Source: Acidobacteria bacterium AH-259-L09
Lineage (GTDB): Bacteria; Acidobacteriota; UBA6911; RPQK01
Assembly (NCBI GenBank): GCA_027717875.1
Contig: JALLOL010000001.1
Span: 1 to 55,578, forward strand
Direction of reading: 5' to 3'
DNA: 55,578 bases
Position 1 is the first letter of the stretch; each line of letters begins with the position of its first letter. Positions 27,383 through 36,100 of this stretch are shown here, piece by piece. Below the pieces are notes generated by a model. It did not search any database. It was given only the letters and a program-made list of their open reading frames with translations, and was not told the origin of the DNA. The position numbers and the translations under genes were made by a program.

Positions 27383-28612
27383 ATGAAGCTTTGCTTCATC
27401 GCGGATGCTAGATCCCCAATTTTCCGCAATTGGGTCCGTTACTTTATTGACAGAGATCACGATGTGCATGTCATCTCGTCCTATCCTTGTCCCCCTGAGT
27501 CATTGCCGGGAGCCCGGCTTTTTACGGTGGCCATAGGCTTTTCCGGGCTAACGAAAAGCTCGAGCGGAACAGATTTAGCCAACCCAAGCTCGTCATCCAC
27601 GTCGTCCCTTTTGGCTTATCTACGACGTGGTTCAAGATCTTGGGTGCTTTTCAATTTACGGAACTGGTTGGCACCCGCAGAACTCTATCGCCACGTCGGA
27701 CGAATACGCAGCTTGGTCGAAAGCACATGTCCAGATCTAGTTCACGCCATGCGTATTCCCTTTGAAGGTATTTTAGCTGCGTTGTCAGTGAGAGAATCGC
27801 CTCTTCTCATCTCTGTTTGGGGCAATGATTTGACCCTTTTTGCGAGGCACTATCCATTGGTCGGCGTGCAGACACGATGGGCGATGCGGCGAACGGACGC
27901 GCTCCATTGTGACTGTTTTCGGGACTTGTCCCTTGCGTACGCATGGGGCTTTGACCATTCTAAACCTTCTGTCGTGTTACCTGGCGTTGGAGGGGTGGAC
28001 CAAACAGTCTTTAATCCTGGAGGCACCAGCGCCGCAACATTGAAGATTGCCGATATCCCTCCCGACGCTCCGGTTGTCCTTAACCCGCGGGGCTTCCGTA
28101 CCTACGTGCGCAACGATGCCTTTTTTCGTTCAATTCCGTTGGTTTTGCGGCGGCGCCCCGATGCTGTGTTTCTGTGCATTGGCATGCAGAACGAGCCGAC
28201 TGCTGAGCGATGGATTCATCGGTTGGCCATTGGCCACGCAGTTCGTTTACTTCCTGTTGTTCACCATGAGCAAATGGCTGGATTCTTTCGTTTAGCGCGG
28301 GTTATGGTTTCTCCCAGCGTCCACGATGGAACCCCCAATACTCTGCTTGAAGCCATGGCCTGTGGTTCTTTTCCAGTGGCGGGTGATATCGAGTCGGTAC
28401 GGGAGTGGATTACGGATGGCCTCAACGGACTTCTGTGCGATCCTACCGAACCACGGTCGATTGCCGACTCGATTTTGCGGGCGCTGAATGACCATGAGCT
28501 GTGCCGTCGGGGTATGGAATACAACCTGAAACTTGTCGCAGAGCGGGCAAACTACGAGAAGGTCATGGCGCAGGTCGAGCGTTTCTATTGTCAGGTGGTT
28601 GAGCACACCTGA
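27383..28612 (+). CDS. GT4-family glycosyltransferase
   Basis: 409 residues from ATG 27383 (GGCGGAGG upstream). 'MKLCFIADARSPIFRNWVRY' begins the N-terminal domain. 'LISVWGNDLTLFAR' and 'RTDALHCDCFRDL' are typical of GT4 enzymes with the 'SxWGxD' motif. 'VMVSPSVHDGTPNTLLEAMA' holds the donor-binding E-x7-E. It probably transfers a single sugar at the cytoplasmic face. The extra upstream codons from 27353 in the same frame do not fit the family, so the later ATG is used. Confidence 0.85.
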   Translation: MKLCFIADARSPIFRNWVRYFIDRDHDVHVISSYPCPPESLPGARLFTVAIGFSGLTKSSSGTDLANPSSSSTSSLLAYLRRGSRSWVLFNLRNWLAPAELYRHVGRIRSLVESTCPDLVHAMRIPFEGILAALSVRESPLLISVWGNDLTLFARHYPLVGVQTRWAMRRTDALHCDCFRDLSLAYAWGFDHSKPSVVLPGVGGVDQTVFNPGGTSAATLKIADIPPDAPVVLNPRGFRTYVRNDAFFRSIPLVLRRRPDAVFLCIGMQNEPTAERWIHRLAIGHAVRLLPVVHHEQMAGFFRLARVMVSPSVHDGTPNTLLEAMACGSFPVAGDIESVREWITDGLNGLLCDPTEPRSIADSILRALNDHELCRRGMEYNLKLVAERANYEKVMAQVERFYCQVVEHT

Positions 28613-28636
28613 CCAACACAGCCTCGCTAGAACAAA

Positions 28637-29275
28637 GTGAGAAAACTAAGTCTGTCTCTAGTACTCGTTCTGGCACTGATTGTTTGCGCATTTTCCTACG
28701 CTCCTTCCCTTGCCAATGTTGCGGCTTCCTATCTTGTAACGGAGGAGAAGCCGCAAAAGGTTGATGTGATCGTTGTGTTAGCAGGGCAATGGCCGGAGCG
28801 GGTTTTGGAGGCTCTCGATCTTTATCGGGCGGGATACGCTCCGCATATCCTCTTAACGCGACCGTGGAGGAGGCAGGCGTTTCGCTACGTGGAGGGGCAA
28901 CTTGGGTTTGATCTTCCTTCCGAAGAAGAAGTGAACCGGGACCTGCTGATGAAACTCGGGGTTCCTTCTGAAGCTATCTGGATGGTAAAAGAGGAGGTGA
29001 CTGGAACTGGTACGCGCGGAGAGGCAGAACAGGTTCGCGATTATCTCCTATCAAGCCGGAGCAGAACCGCACTTCTTGTCACATCCAGATTCCACACCAA
29101 TCGAGCTAAGAGGGTTTTTGCTACTATGTTGCCAGGGCACTTTCACCTAATTGTGATAGGCAGCAGGTATGACACTTTTAACCCGGTGGGTTGGTGGAAG
29201 CGAGGCAATGACCGGCTAAGTGTGGTTCTGGAGTATTTAAAACTGACGAGCTTTTATCTTGGGCTTTACCAATGA
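28637..29275 (+). CDS. YdcF/SanA-like DUF218 protein
   Basis: 212 residues, GTG start. Residues 2-25 form a hydrophobic N-terminal anchor. 'VDVIVVLAGQWPERVLEALD' and 'LYRAGYAPHILLTRP', followed by 'TGTRGEAEQVRDYL' and 'ALLVTSRFHTNRAKRVF', are the DUF218 (YdcF/ElyC/SanA) pattern. ElyC and SanA relatives affect cell-envelope biogenesis and undecaprenyl-linked steps, and this protein is probably membrane-anchored with its domain in the periplasm. Role in the locus is unknown but compatible with lipid-carrier metabolism. Confidence 0.82.
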   Translation: MRKLSLSLVLVLALIVCAFSYAPSLANVAASYLVTEEKPQKVDVIVVLAGQWPERVLEALDLYRAGYAPHILLTRPWRRQAFRYVEGQLGFDLPSEEEVNRDLLMKLGVPSEAIWMVKEEVTGTGTRGEAEQVRDYLLSSRSRTALLVTSRFHTNRAKRVFATMLPGHFHLIVIGSRYDTFNPVGWWKRGNDRLSVVLEYLKLTSFYLGLYQ

Positions 29276-29349
29276 CGCGGCCGCCGTTCAGGAAGGACAT
29301 CAATAGGCCGTGGATAGTCACCTTGTTTCAACATGGTTAAGTGTTGACC

Positions 29350-31296
29350 GTGTGTGGAATCGTTGGCATTCAGAAGTTTGATCCTTCCGAGACAGTGGAC
29401 CCCCGGGAAATCCAGGCTATGTGCGAACTCATCAAGCACCGAGGTCCCGATGATTCCGGTATCCATGTTGATGGAAATATTGGCTTAGGAATCAGGCGAC
29501 TCAGCATCATTGATGTTGCCGGGGGTCATCAACCCATCTTCAACGAAGACGGGTCGCTGGTGATCGCTTACAACGGCGAGATTTATAACTTCAAGGAACT
29601 GCGTCACCAATGCGAAGCCCGTGGACACCGCTTTCGGACAAGGACCGACACTGAGACGATCCTTCACCTCTACGAGGATCTGGGTCCCGAACTTCTGACA
29701 AAGCTGAACGGTATGTTTGCTTTTGCTATCTGGGATTCCAAAAAGAGAGAGCTTTTCTTGGCCAGAGACCACTTCGGCATCAAGCCACTCTACTATGTAC
29801 ATCAACGGAATGCATTTGCTTTCGGATCTGAGGTCAAGGCGTTGCTCTTCTCCCAGAACGTCGCTCGTGAGGTCGATCTTGAAGCGCTACACCAATATTT
29901 GACTTTTCTCTGGGTTCCAGATCCCCTGACTCTCTTTCGAGGAGTCTATAAGCTGCCTGCTGGCCATTATGCTCTGTTGCGTGATGGAGAATTGAAGATT
30001 GTTCAGTACTGGGACCTTTCCTTTCCTCCGGCCGGCAGCGCCAATTGTGGCAATGAAGCAGAGCTCCTTGGAGAAATTCGCGACCGCTTTCAGAAGTCGG
30101 TCCAGGAGCAAATGGTCAGCGATGTGCCCATTGGCGCTTTTCTCAGTGCTGGCCTGGATTCCAGTAGCATCGTCGCAATGATGAGCGAAGCCTCCTCCCA
30201 GCCGGTAACTACTTACAGCGTAACATTTCCACCGAAATACCGTACCGGAGAGATTACCTTGGACGACCCTTCGGTGATCTGTGAGACGGCGGAGCATTTC
30301 GGATGTCGCCATACGGAAATTGTTGTCGACCCAGATGTTGTTGGACTGCTACCGAAGCTCATCTGGCACTTGGACGAGCCGATCGCTGACCCGGCGGTCA
30401 TTGCGGCCTATCTTGTTTGTGAGGCAGCGCGGCCGAGCACAACTGTTTTGCTCTCAGGGATAGGGGGGGACGAACTCTTTGCTGGTTATCGCAAGCATGT
30501 CGGTCATTTTCTGGCATTGCATTATCGTCGCTTGCCTGCCTCCATACGAAAGGCTTTAGTCGAACCGCTGGTTAGCATGTCACCTTTGCTCCGGGGGACC
30601 TCCCTCAAAGGTTATATTCGTCTGGCCAAGAAGTTCCTTCGCAGCGCCTCTTTACCTTCTCGGGAGCGGTTTATTGGAGATTCTACCTATCTCAGCGACA
30701 AAGACAAAAAAGCTCTCTATTCTGCCGACCTTCGAGAGGCTACGCGGGACTTGAACGCATGGTCTCGTCATCTAGCTTATTTCGAACGCGTGGCTCATTC
30801 GGATTTCCTCAATCAGATGCTCTATCTGGACATGAAGGCCTTCATGGTGAGCCTAAACTTGACTTACAACGACAAGATGAGCATGGCTGCCTCAGTAGAG
30901 GTGAGAGTCCCTTTTCTAGATCGGGAATTTGTCGAATTCGTCGCCTGGCGTGTGCCTCCAGCCTTAAAGCTCAAAAGGTACACCACCAAGTATATCTTCC
31001 GGAAAGCAATGAAAGACATTTTGCCCAAAGCAGTACTTCGCCAGCCGAAGGCAGGCTTTGGCGCGCCGCTTGATCATTGGCTTTCTAACGAAATAAGAAC
31101 CATGGTGGATGACTTACTTTCTGAAGAAACGATACGCCGGCGCGGATATTTTGAGCCCGCATTTGTTCAGCGAATAGTCCAAGAGCAGCGAAATGGCTCC
31201 AGTGATTGGTCCTTGCAGATCTGGTCACTGCTTACATTTGAATTGTGGTTACGGACTTTCATTGATCCGTGCCGAGCAGGTGGCGGCGGGTATTAG
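29350..31296 (+). CDS. AsnB-like glutamine amidotransferase (asparagine synthase family)
   Basis: 648 residues. The start is set at GTG 29350 so that the mature protein begins with Cys2 ('CGIVGIQKF'), the nucleophile of class II glutamine amidotransferases; the frame is open from GTG 29341. 'RRLSIIDVAGGHQP', 'AYNGEIYNF' and the synthetase-domain PP-loop 'LSAGLDSSSIVAMM' (near residue 265) are complete, as is 'SGIGGDELFAGYRKH'. In O-antigen loci homologues such as WbpS are implicated in amidating uronic acids. The dehydrogenase upstream makes that role more likely than asparagine synthesis (inference). Confidence 0.85.
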   Translation: MCGIVGIQKFDPSETVDPREIQAMCELIKHRGPDDSGIHVDGNIGLGIRRLSIIDVAGGHQPIFNEDGSLVIAYNGEIYNFKELRHQCEARGHRFRTRTDTETILHLYEDLGPELLTKLNGMFAFAIWDSKKRELFLARDHFGIKPLYYVHQRNAFAFGSEVKALLFSQNVAREVDLEALHQYLTFLWVPDPLTLFRGVYKLPAGHYALLRDGELKIVQYWDLSFPPAGSANCGNEAELLGEIRDRFQKSVQEQMVSDVPIGAFLSAGLDSSSIVAMMSEASSQPVTTYSVTFPPKYRTGEITLDDPSVICETAEHFGCRHTEIVVDPDVVGLLPKLIWHLDEPIADPAVIAAYLVCEAARPSTTVLLSGIGGDELFAGYRKHVGHFLALHYRRLPASIRKALVEPLVSMSPLLRGTSLKGYIRLAKKFLRSASLPSRERFIGDSTYLSDKDKKALYSADLREATRDLNAWSRHLAYFERVAHSDFLNQMLYLDMKAFMVSLNLTYNDKMSMAASVEVRVPFLDREFVEFVAWRVPPALKLKRYTTKYIFRKAMKDILPKAVLRQPKAGFGAPLDHWLSNEIRTMVDDLLSEETIRRRGYFEPAFVQRIVQEQRNGSSDWSLQIWSLLTFELWLRTFIDPCRAGGGGY

Positions 31297-31346
31297 ATCT
31301 TGGTGGGGTACGTAGAAAACCACTGGATCCTTTGTCCTAGTTGCCG

Positions 31347-33560
31347 ATGAAACAGATTCTTCACGATCTCAGAACCGGACGAGTCAGAGTCGATGAAATC
31401 CCCTGTCCCACTGTGACGAGGGGGCACTTGCTGGTCCGAACGCGTGCCACCCTGGTTTCGACGGGTACGGAACGCTCTCTTGTTGACTTTGGCCGTGCCA
31501 GTCTGTTTCAAAAAGTACGACAACAACCTGAGCGGGCCAAGGAAGTAATTGATAAAGCTAAGAGTGACGGATTGCTTGCGGCGATTTCAAGTGTTCGAGC
31601 GAGATTAGATCAAACAATCCCTCTCGGTTATTGCAACGCTGGCCAAGTGGTGCAAGTTGGGGAGGGCGAGACGCAAGGTTTCGTGGTTGGAGATCGGGTT
31701 CTTTGTAATGGACCTCATGCTGAAGTCGTGCGCGTCCCCAAGAATCTTTGTGCAAGAATTCCTACAGGAGTAAGCGATGAAGAAGCCGCCTTTGCCATTC
31801 CTGGAGCTGTTGCCCTCCAGGGAATCCGCTTGGCTCAGCCGTCCTTGGGTGAAGCTTTGGTCGTGACTGGGTTAGGTTTGGTTGGGCTGCTTGCTATCCA
31901 GATCCTGAAGATCCACGGGTGTAAGGTGCTTGGAATTGATCCGGATCCCTGGCGAGTGTCCCTCGCCAGGGAACTTGGGGTCGAAGCGCTCGAGCTTCGG
32001 GAAGACCCGGTGACAGCAGCGGTCGCCTTTTCCCGTGGTCGTGGTGTGGATGGGGTGCTTATTACGGCGGCCACCCAAAGCAGTGGGCCTGTTCGTCAGG
32101 CAGCTCGGATGTGTCGGAAGCGGGGACGAATTGTCTTGGTGGGAGTTACTGGCCTGAAACTCAACCGTGCCCCTTTCTATGAGAAAGAGCTGTCGTTTCA
32201 GGTTTCTTGTTCCTATGGCCCAGGACGTTATGATCGGGAGTACGAAGAACGAGGACATGATTATCCCTTCGCATATGTACGCTGGACTGCAGCGCGCAAT
32301 TTTGAGGCAGTCTTAGATCTTCTAGCCTCCGGACAACTGGATGTAAAACCCCTTATCTCACACCGCTTTCCCATCGAGGCAGCAGAGAAGGCCTACGATC
32401 TGATCAGTGGTGACCAAGAGCCGTTTCTGGGGATTGTACTGAAGTACGATAAGAACACGCCGGAGAGCCTGCGGAGAGGCAGTGAATTAATCAGAACCGT
32501 CAATCTCAGGCAACACATAAAGGAAGAAACTAGCCACTCTGCTCTTTCCTGTTTTCGCTCCTCTGTCCCGAAAATTCGTCCAACTGTAGGTGTGATTGGA
32601 GCTGGTAACTTCACTCGCCATCAGTTGCTGCCCGTGTTAAAGACGGAAAACCCGCGATTGAAGGTGATAGTCAGTAGTATGGGAGTCAATGCGGCGGTCT
32701 TGGCTCGCACATTTGGGTTCGAGCAAGCCACGACAGATCCTTCGCAGGTAATGTGCGACCCCGACATCAACACAGTATTCATCACGACTCGCCACGATAC
32801 TCACGTCCGATTCGTCTGTGAGGCTCTGAGCAAGGGGAAACATGTCTTTTCAGAAAAGCCCCTCTGTCTGAACGAGGAAGAGCTCGAGGAGATTAAAAGA
32901 GTTTACTCTGAGAGAGCGGAGGATAAGGGGCAGACTTTCAGGGGGCCGATTCTGATGGTCGGATTTAACCGACGCTTTGCCCCCCACATCGTGAAGATGA
33001 AAACACTTTTGAGTCAGATTCAACAACCTAAGTGTGTGGTGATCAGGGTGAACGCTGGAGCTATTCCGCGCAACCATTGGACTCAAGACCCCAGAGTTGG
33101 AGGAGGCCGCATAATCGGTGAGGCTTGTCACTTTATTGATCTGCTCCGCTTTCTTATCGGTCGTCCGGTGACAAAGTTTCTAGCTGCATCAGCCCGATCA
33201 GTGGTAAGAAGCGAGACACCTCCAGATACGGCCAGCTTCACTCTCTCCTTTACAGATGGGTCAATCGGCACTGTCCATTATTTTGCCAATGGTTACCGTT
33301 CCCTTCCAAAGGAAAGCGTTGAGGTTTTCATAGGTGGGAAACTTCTAATCCTGGACAACTTTCGTACGCTGAAAGGATACGGTTGGACAGGATTTCGCAG
33401 AATGTCTCTGTGGCGCCAGAACAAAGGTCACAGGGCTGCGGTGGCGGCTTTTTTGCGCGCAGCCACACAAGGTGAGTCTTCACCCATCTCGTTTGAAGAG
33501 TTAGTTGAAGTGATGCAAGTGACTTTCGGCGTGGCACGGGAGTGTGCTGTTGAAGACTAA
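31347..33560 (+). CDS. Bi-domain oxidoreductase (zinc-type alcohol dehydrogenase-like + Gfo/Idh/MocA)
   Basis: About 737 residues. Residues 1-375 resemble an MDR/alcohol dehydrogenase: 'LLVRTRATLVSTGTERSLVD', 'VVGDRVLCNGPHAEVVRV' and the NAD(P)-binding 'VTGLGLVGLLAIQIL'. Residues ~410-737 form a Gfo/Idh/MocA-like oxidoreductase: 'TVGVIGAGNFTRHQLLPVLK', 'VFSEKPLCLNEEELEEIK' (EKP motif) and 'GEACHFIDLLRFLIG'. Such fused proteins occur in polysaccharide loci next to heparinase-like or epimerase genes, probably oxidising or reducing a sugar ring carbon; the reaction is unknown. It overlaps the next gene by 17 nt. Confidence 0.85.
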   Translation: MKQILHDLRTGRVRVDEIPCPTVTRGHLLVRTRATLVSTGTERSLVDFGRASLFQKVRQQPERAKEVIDKAKSDGLLAAISSVRARLDQTIPLGYCNAGQVVQVGEGETQGFVVGDRVLCNGPHAEVVRVPKNLCARIPTGVSDEEAAFAIPGAVALQGIRLAQPSLGEALVVTGLGLVGLLAIQILKIHGCKVLGIDPDPWRVSLARELGVEALELREDPVTAAVAFSRGRGVDGVLITAATQSSGPVRQAARMCRKRGRIVLVGVTGLKLNRAPFYEKELSFQVSCSYGPGRYDREYEERGHDYPFAYVRWTAARNFEAVLDLLASGQLDVKPLISHRFPIEAAEKAYDLISGDQEPFLGIVLKYDKNTPESLRRGSELIRTVNLRQHIKEETSHSALSCFRSSVPKIRPTVGVIGAGNFTRHQLLPVLKTENPRLKVIVSSMGVNAAVLARTFGFEQATTDPSQVMCDPDINTVFITTRHDTHVRFVCEALSKGKHVFSEKPLCLNEEELEEIKRVYSERAEDKGQTFRGPILMVGFNRRFAPHIVKMKTLLSQIQQPKCVVIRVNAGAIPRNHWTQDPRVGGGRIIGEACHFIDLLRFLIGRPVTKFLAASARSVVRSETPPDTASFTLSFTDGSIGTVHYFANGYRSLPKESVEVFIGGKLLILDNFRTLKGYGWTGFRRMSLWRQNKGHRAAVAAFLRAATQGESSPISFEELVEVMQVTFGVARECAVED

Positions 33561-34761
33561 AATCTTTCTGGTGGCTGGGGTCCGACCAAATTTCATCAAG
33601 GTAGCCCCTTTGTTTAAACGTCTCAGAAAAAAACCGGGCGTCCAATGTGTTCTTGTGCACACGGGACAGCATTACGATCCAGAATTGTCTGACAGTTTTT
33701 TTCATGATCTGGATCTGCCCAAGCCGGACGTCTTTTTGGCTGTGGGTTCTGGAAGTCACGGTGAGCAGACAGCTCGAATCATGATCTCCTTCGAGCGCGT
33801 CGTGCTGGAAGAAAAGCCCGACATAGTAGTGGTGGTCGGCGATGTAAATTCCACCCTCGGGTGCGCCCTTGCAACCGCTAAGGTTTCCTACGAGGAATCT
33901 GGTTTCTGTCCTACCTCGAATGGTCGACGTCCACTGATCGCCCACGTGGAAGCGGGACTTCGCAGTTTTGATCGTTCAATGCCAGAGGAGGTCAATCGTA
34001 TGCTAACCGATGCACTGTCAGACTTCCTCTTCACCCCTTCTTCAGAAGCTAGCGAAAATCTATGTAGAGAGGGGATCTCGGAGAGCAAGATTTTCTTTGT
34101 CGGAAACGTAATGATTGACACGCTTCTTGAGCTTAAGGGGAAAGCCCAGAGGACTCCGATTTTGGAAAGGTTAGGCCTCAAGAGCCGCGGTCACAATGAG
34201 GCGTCCGGTGGATGCAAAGCTTATGCTGTGTGCACATTACACAGACCTTCGAATGTGGATCATAGAGAAATATTCAGGGGTATTCTGGAAGCACTTAAAG
34301 AGATTGGACGGCATCTGCCGATAATCTGTCCTGTACACCCTAGGACGTTACAACGGATTCAGTCTTTCGAGTTGGGAGAATTTGTCTCCCTTTCGAGCTC
34401 GACCCGGACCGTCAATTTTGGGAATCCGATAACGTGCGTTGAACCACTGGGATATCTGGATTTTCTTCATCTGATGTCTAAGGCAAAACTAGTCTTGACC
34501 GATTCAGGAGGCATTCAGGAGGAAACAACGGTTTTAGGCATCCCCTGCGTGACTATCCGCGAAAACACCGAGCGACCTGTAACGATCACAGCCGGAACGA
34601 ACATACTGGCACGGACAACCAGAGAAGACATCGTGGAGGCTGTCATGTGTGCCTTGCAAAGCGAGAGGAGCCACGCTGTACCTGAAAAGTGGGATGGCCG
34701 AGTGGCAGAACGGATTGTCAATATTCTTCTTCGAAGAAATTCGAAGGTGAGAGTCTTTTGA
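33544..34761 (+). CDS. wecB: UDP-N-acetylglucosamine 2-epimerase
   Basis: 405 residues, GTG start overlapping the preceding gene. 'VAGVRPNFIKVAPLFKRLRK' is the conserved start (GxRPxxIKxAPL). 'VLVHTGQHYDPELSDSFFHD', 'IAHVEAGLRSFDRSMPEEVN', 'CTLHRPSNVDH' and 'DSGGIQEETTVLGIPC' are all present. It converts UDP-GlcNAc to UDP-ManNAc (WecB) or releases ManNAc (NeuC-type); the two cannot be told apart by eye. The product could feed the dehydrogenase (UDP-ManNAcA) or the NeuB-like synthase. Confidence 0.88.
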   Translation: MLLKTKIFLVAGVRPNFIKVAPLFKRLRKKPGVQCVLVHTGQHYDPELSDSFFHDLDLPKPDVFLAVGSGSHGEQTARIMISFERVVLEEKPDIVVVVGDVNSTLGCALATAKVSYEESGFCPTSNGRRPLIAHVEAGLRSFDRSMPEEVNRMLTDALSDFLFTPSSEASENLCREGISESKIFFVGNVMIDTLLELKGKAQRTPILERLGLKSRGHNEASGGCKAYAVCTLHRPSNVDHREIFRGILEALKEIGRHLPIICPVHPRTLQRIQSFELGEFVSLSSSTRTVNFGNPITCVEPLGYLDFLHLMSKAKLVLTDSGGIQEETTVLGIPCVTIRENTERPVTITAGTNILARTTREDIVEAVMCALQSERSHAVPEKWDGRVAERIVNILLRRNSKVRVF

Positions 34762-34785
34762 CATGATGAATGACGCTCAAAAGGG

Positions 34786-36063
34786 GTGGTTATTGACTGG
34801 AGGGTCGGATTGCACATATTGTTGATTCATCAGGTCTTCACCTCGATTGGTGAACCAGGAAGTACTCGCCACATTGAGCTGAGTCAACACCTTGCTAAGA
34901 ACGGCAATCGTGTAACTGTCCTGGCGGGTCAAGTGAACTATTTGACCGGCACCAAGACCTCTGAAAGCCGCCTGATCATAAAGGAAGCAATAACAAAAGG
35001 AGTGGAGGTATGGCGCTGTTGCACCTACTCGAAGTTGAACCGTGGTTTCACACACCGACTTCTCGCCTTTTTCGCCTTCATGGTCTCTTCTTTGTTGGCA
35101 GGCATTCTAGTGAAGAGGCCACATCTGGTTTGGGGAACCTCACCGTCCCTGTTTCAGACATTCACAGCTTATCTGATTGCCCGTCTCAAACGTGTTCCCT
35201 TTGTCTTCGAAGTGCGTGATTTGTGGCCCGACTTTGCTGTCGAAGCTGGTGTTTTGAAAAACCGATTGCTTATCTGGGCTTCGCGCCGCTTGGAGCACTT
35301 TCTTTACCACCACGCAGACTTCTTGATCGTCAATTCTCCGGGCTTCACTCCACACCTGTTTCGGTGTGGTGTATCCGCCGACAAAGTAGCCCTTGTAGCC
35401 AATGGTGTGGAAGTAGAAAACTTCAATCCCGATGCTGGTGGAACGTTACTAAGGCGCGAACTAGGGCTGCAAGATAAGTTTTTAGCCGTTTATCTTGGTG
35501 CGCACGGTATCGCCAATGATCTGAGAACGCTCCTTTTCGCGGCACAGATTTTGCAAGAGTATCCAAATATAGTGGTTGTTCTCGTTGGAGATGGTAAGGA
35601 ACGGAGCAATCTGATTCTGCAGGCTCACCAATTGGGGTTGGGAAATGTCGTTTTTGCTGGGGCCCAACCGAAAAGCCGCGTTGCCGAGTTCCTTGCCGCT
35701 TCCAATGTTTGTATCGCAATTCTAAAAGCTATTCCCATCTTTACAACCACCTATCCCAACAAGGTATTTGACTACATGGCTGCCGGCCGGCCGACCATTT
35801 TGGCCATAGATGGTGTAATACGAGAGGTCATCGAAGCTTCGAACGGAGGGACTTTTGTTCCGCCGGGTAACCCTCATGCCTTGGCCCAGGCCGTACTCAC
35901 CTATTACCGCAATCCGCAGCTCGTTCGTAGCCAGGGTCTCAGCGCCAGAAGATATGTGACCGCCCACTTTAATCGAGAGAAACATGCCCGAGAGTTGGAG
36001 TCATTGTTCATCTCCTTGGTTGGGAGAAGGATTTCTGACCCCAATCTTGTAGAGGGGCGGTAA
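34786..36063 (+). CDS. WbuB-like GT4 glycosyltransferase
   Basis: 425 residues from GTG 34786; 'ILLIHQVFTSIGEPGSTRHI' is the N-terminus of the WbuB/WcaI-type GT4 subgroup. 'VWGTSPSLFQTFTAYLIARL' and 'PFVFEVRDLWPDFAVEAGVL' (EVRDLWP motif) are characteristic, as is 'TTYPNKVFDYMAAGRPTILA' in the donor domain. In E. coli WbuB transfers L-FucNAc in O-antigen synthesis. The donor here is unknown. It overlaps no gene and is followed by the C5-epimerase homologue. Confidence 0.83.
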   Translation: MVIDWRVGLHILLIHQVFTSIGEPGSTRHIELSQHLAKNGNRVTVLAGQVNYLTGTKTSESRLIIKEAITKGVEVWRCCTYSKLNRGFTHRLLAFFAFMVSSLLAGILVKRPHLVWGTSPSLFQTFTAYLIARLKRVPFVFEVRDLWPDFAVEAGVLKNRLLIWASRRLEHFLYHHADFLIVNSPGFTPHLFRCGVSADKVALVANGVEVENFNPDAGGTLLRRELGLQDKFLAVYLGAHGIANDLRTLLFAAQILQEYPNIVVVLVGDGKERSNLILQAHQLGLGNVVFAGAQPKSRVAEFLAASNVCIAILKAIPIFTTTYPNKVFDYMAAGRPTILAIDGVIREVIEASNGGTFVPPGNPHALAQAVLTYYRNPQLVRSQGLSARRYVTAHFNREKHARELESLFISLVGRRISDPNLVEGR

Positions 36064-36100
36064 GACTCAAGCTGGGTACATGTAGCAGCGAGTAAACCAG

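Noticed and set aside
27183..27386. Small frame ending in ATGA overlap with a glycosyltransferase start
   Set aside because: It begins inside the phosphodiesterase gene in another frame and matches no family. The overlap with ATG 27383 may be coincidental. Not called.
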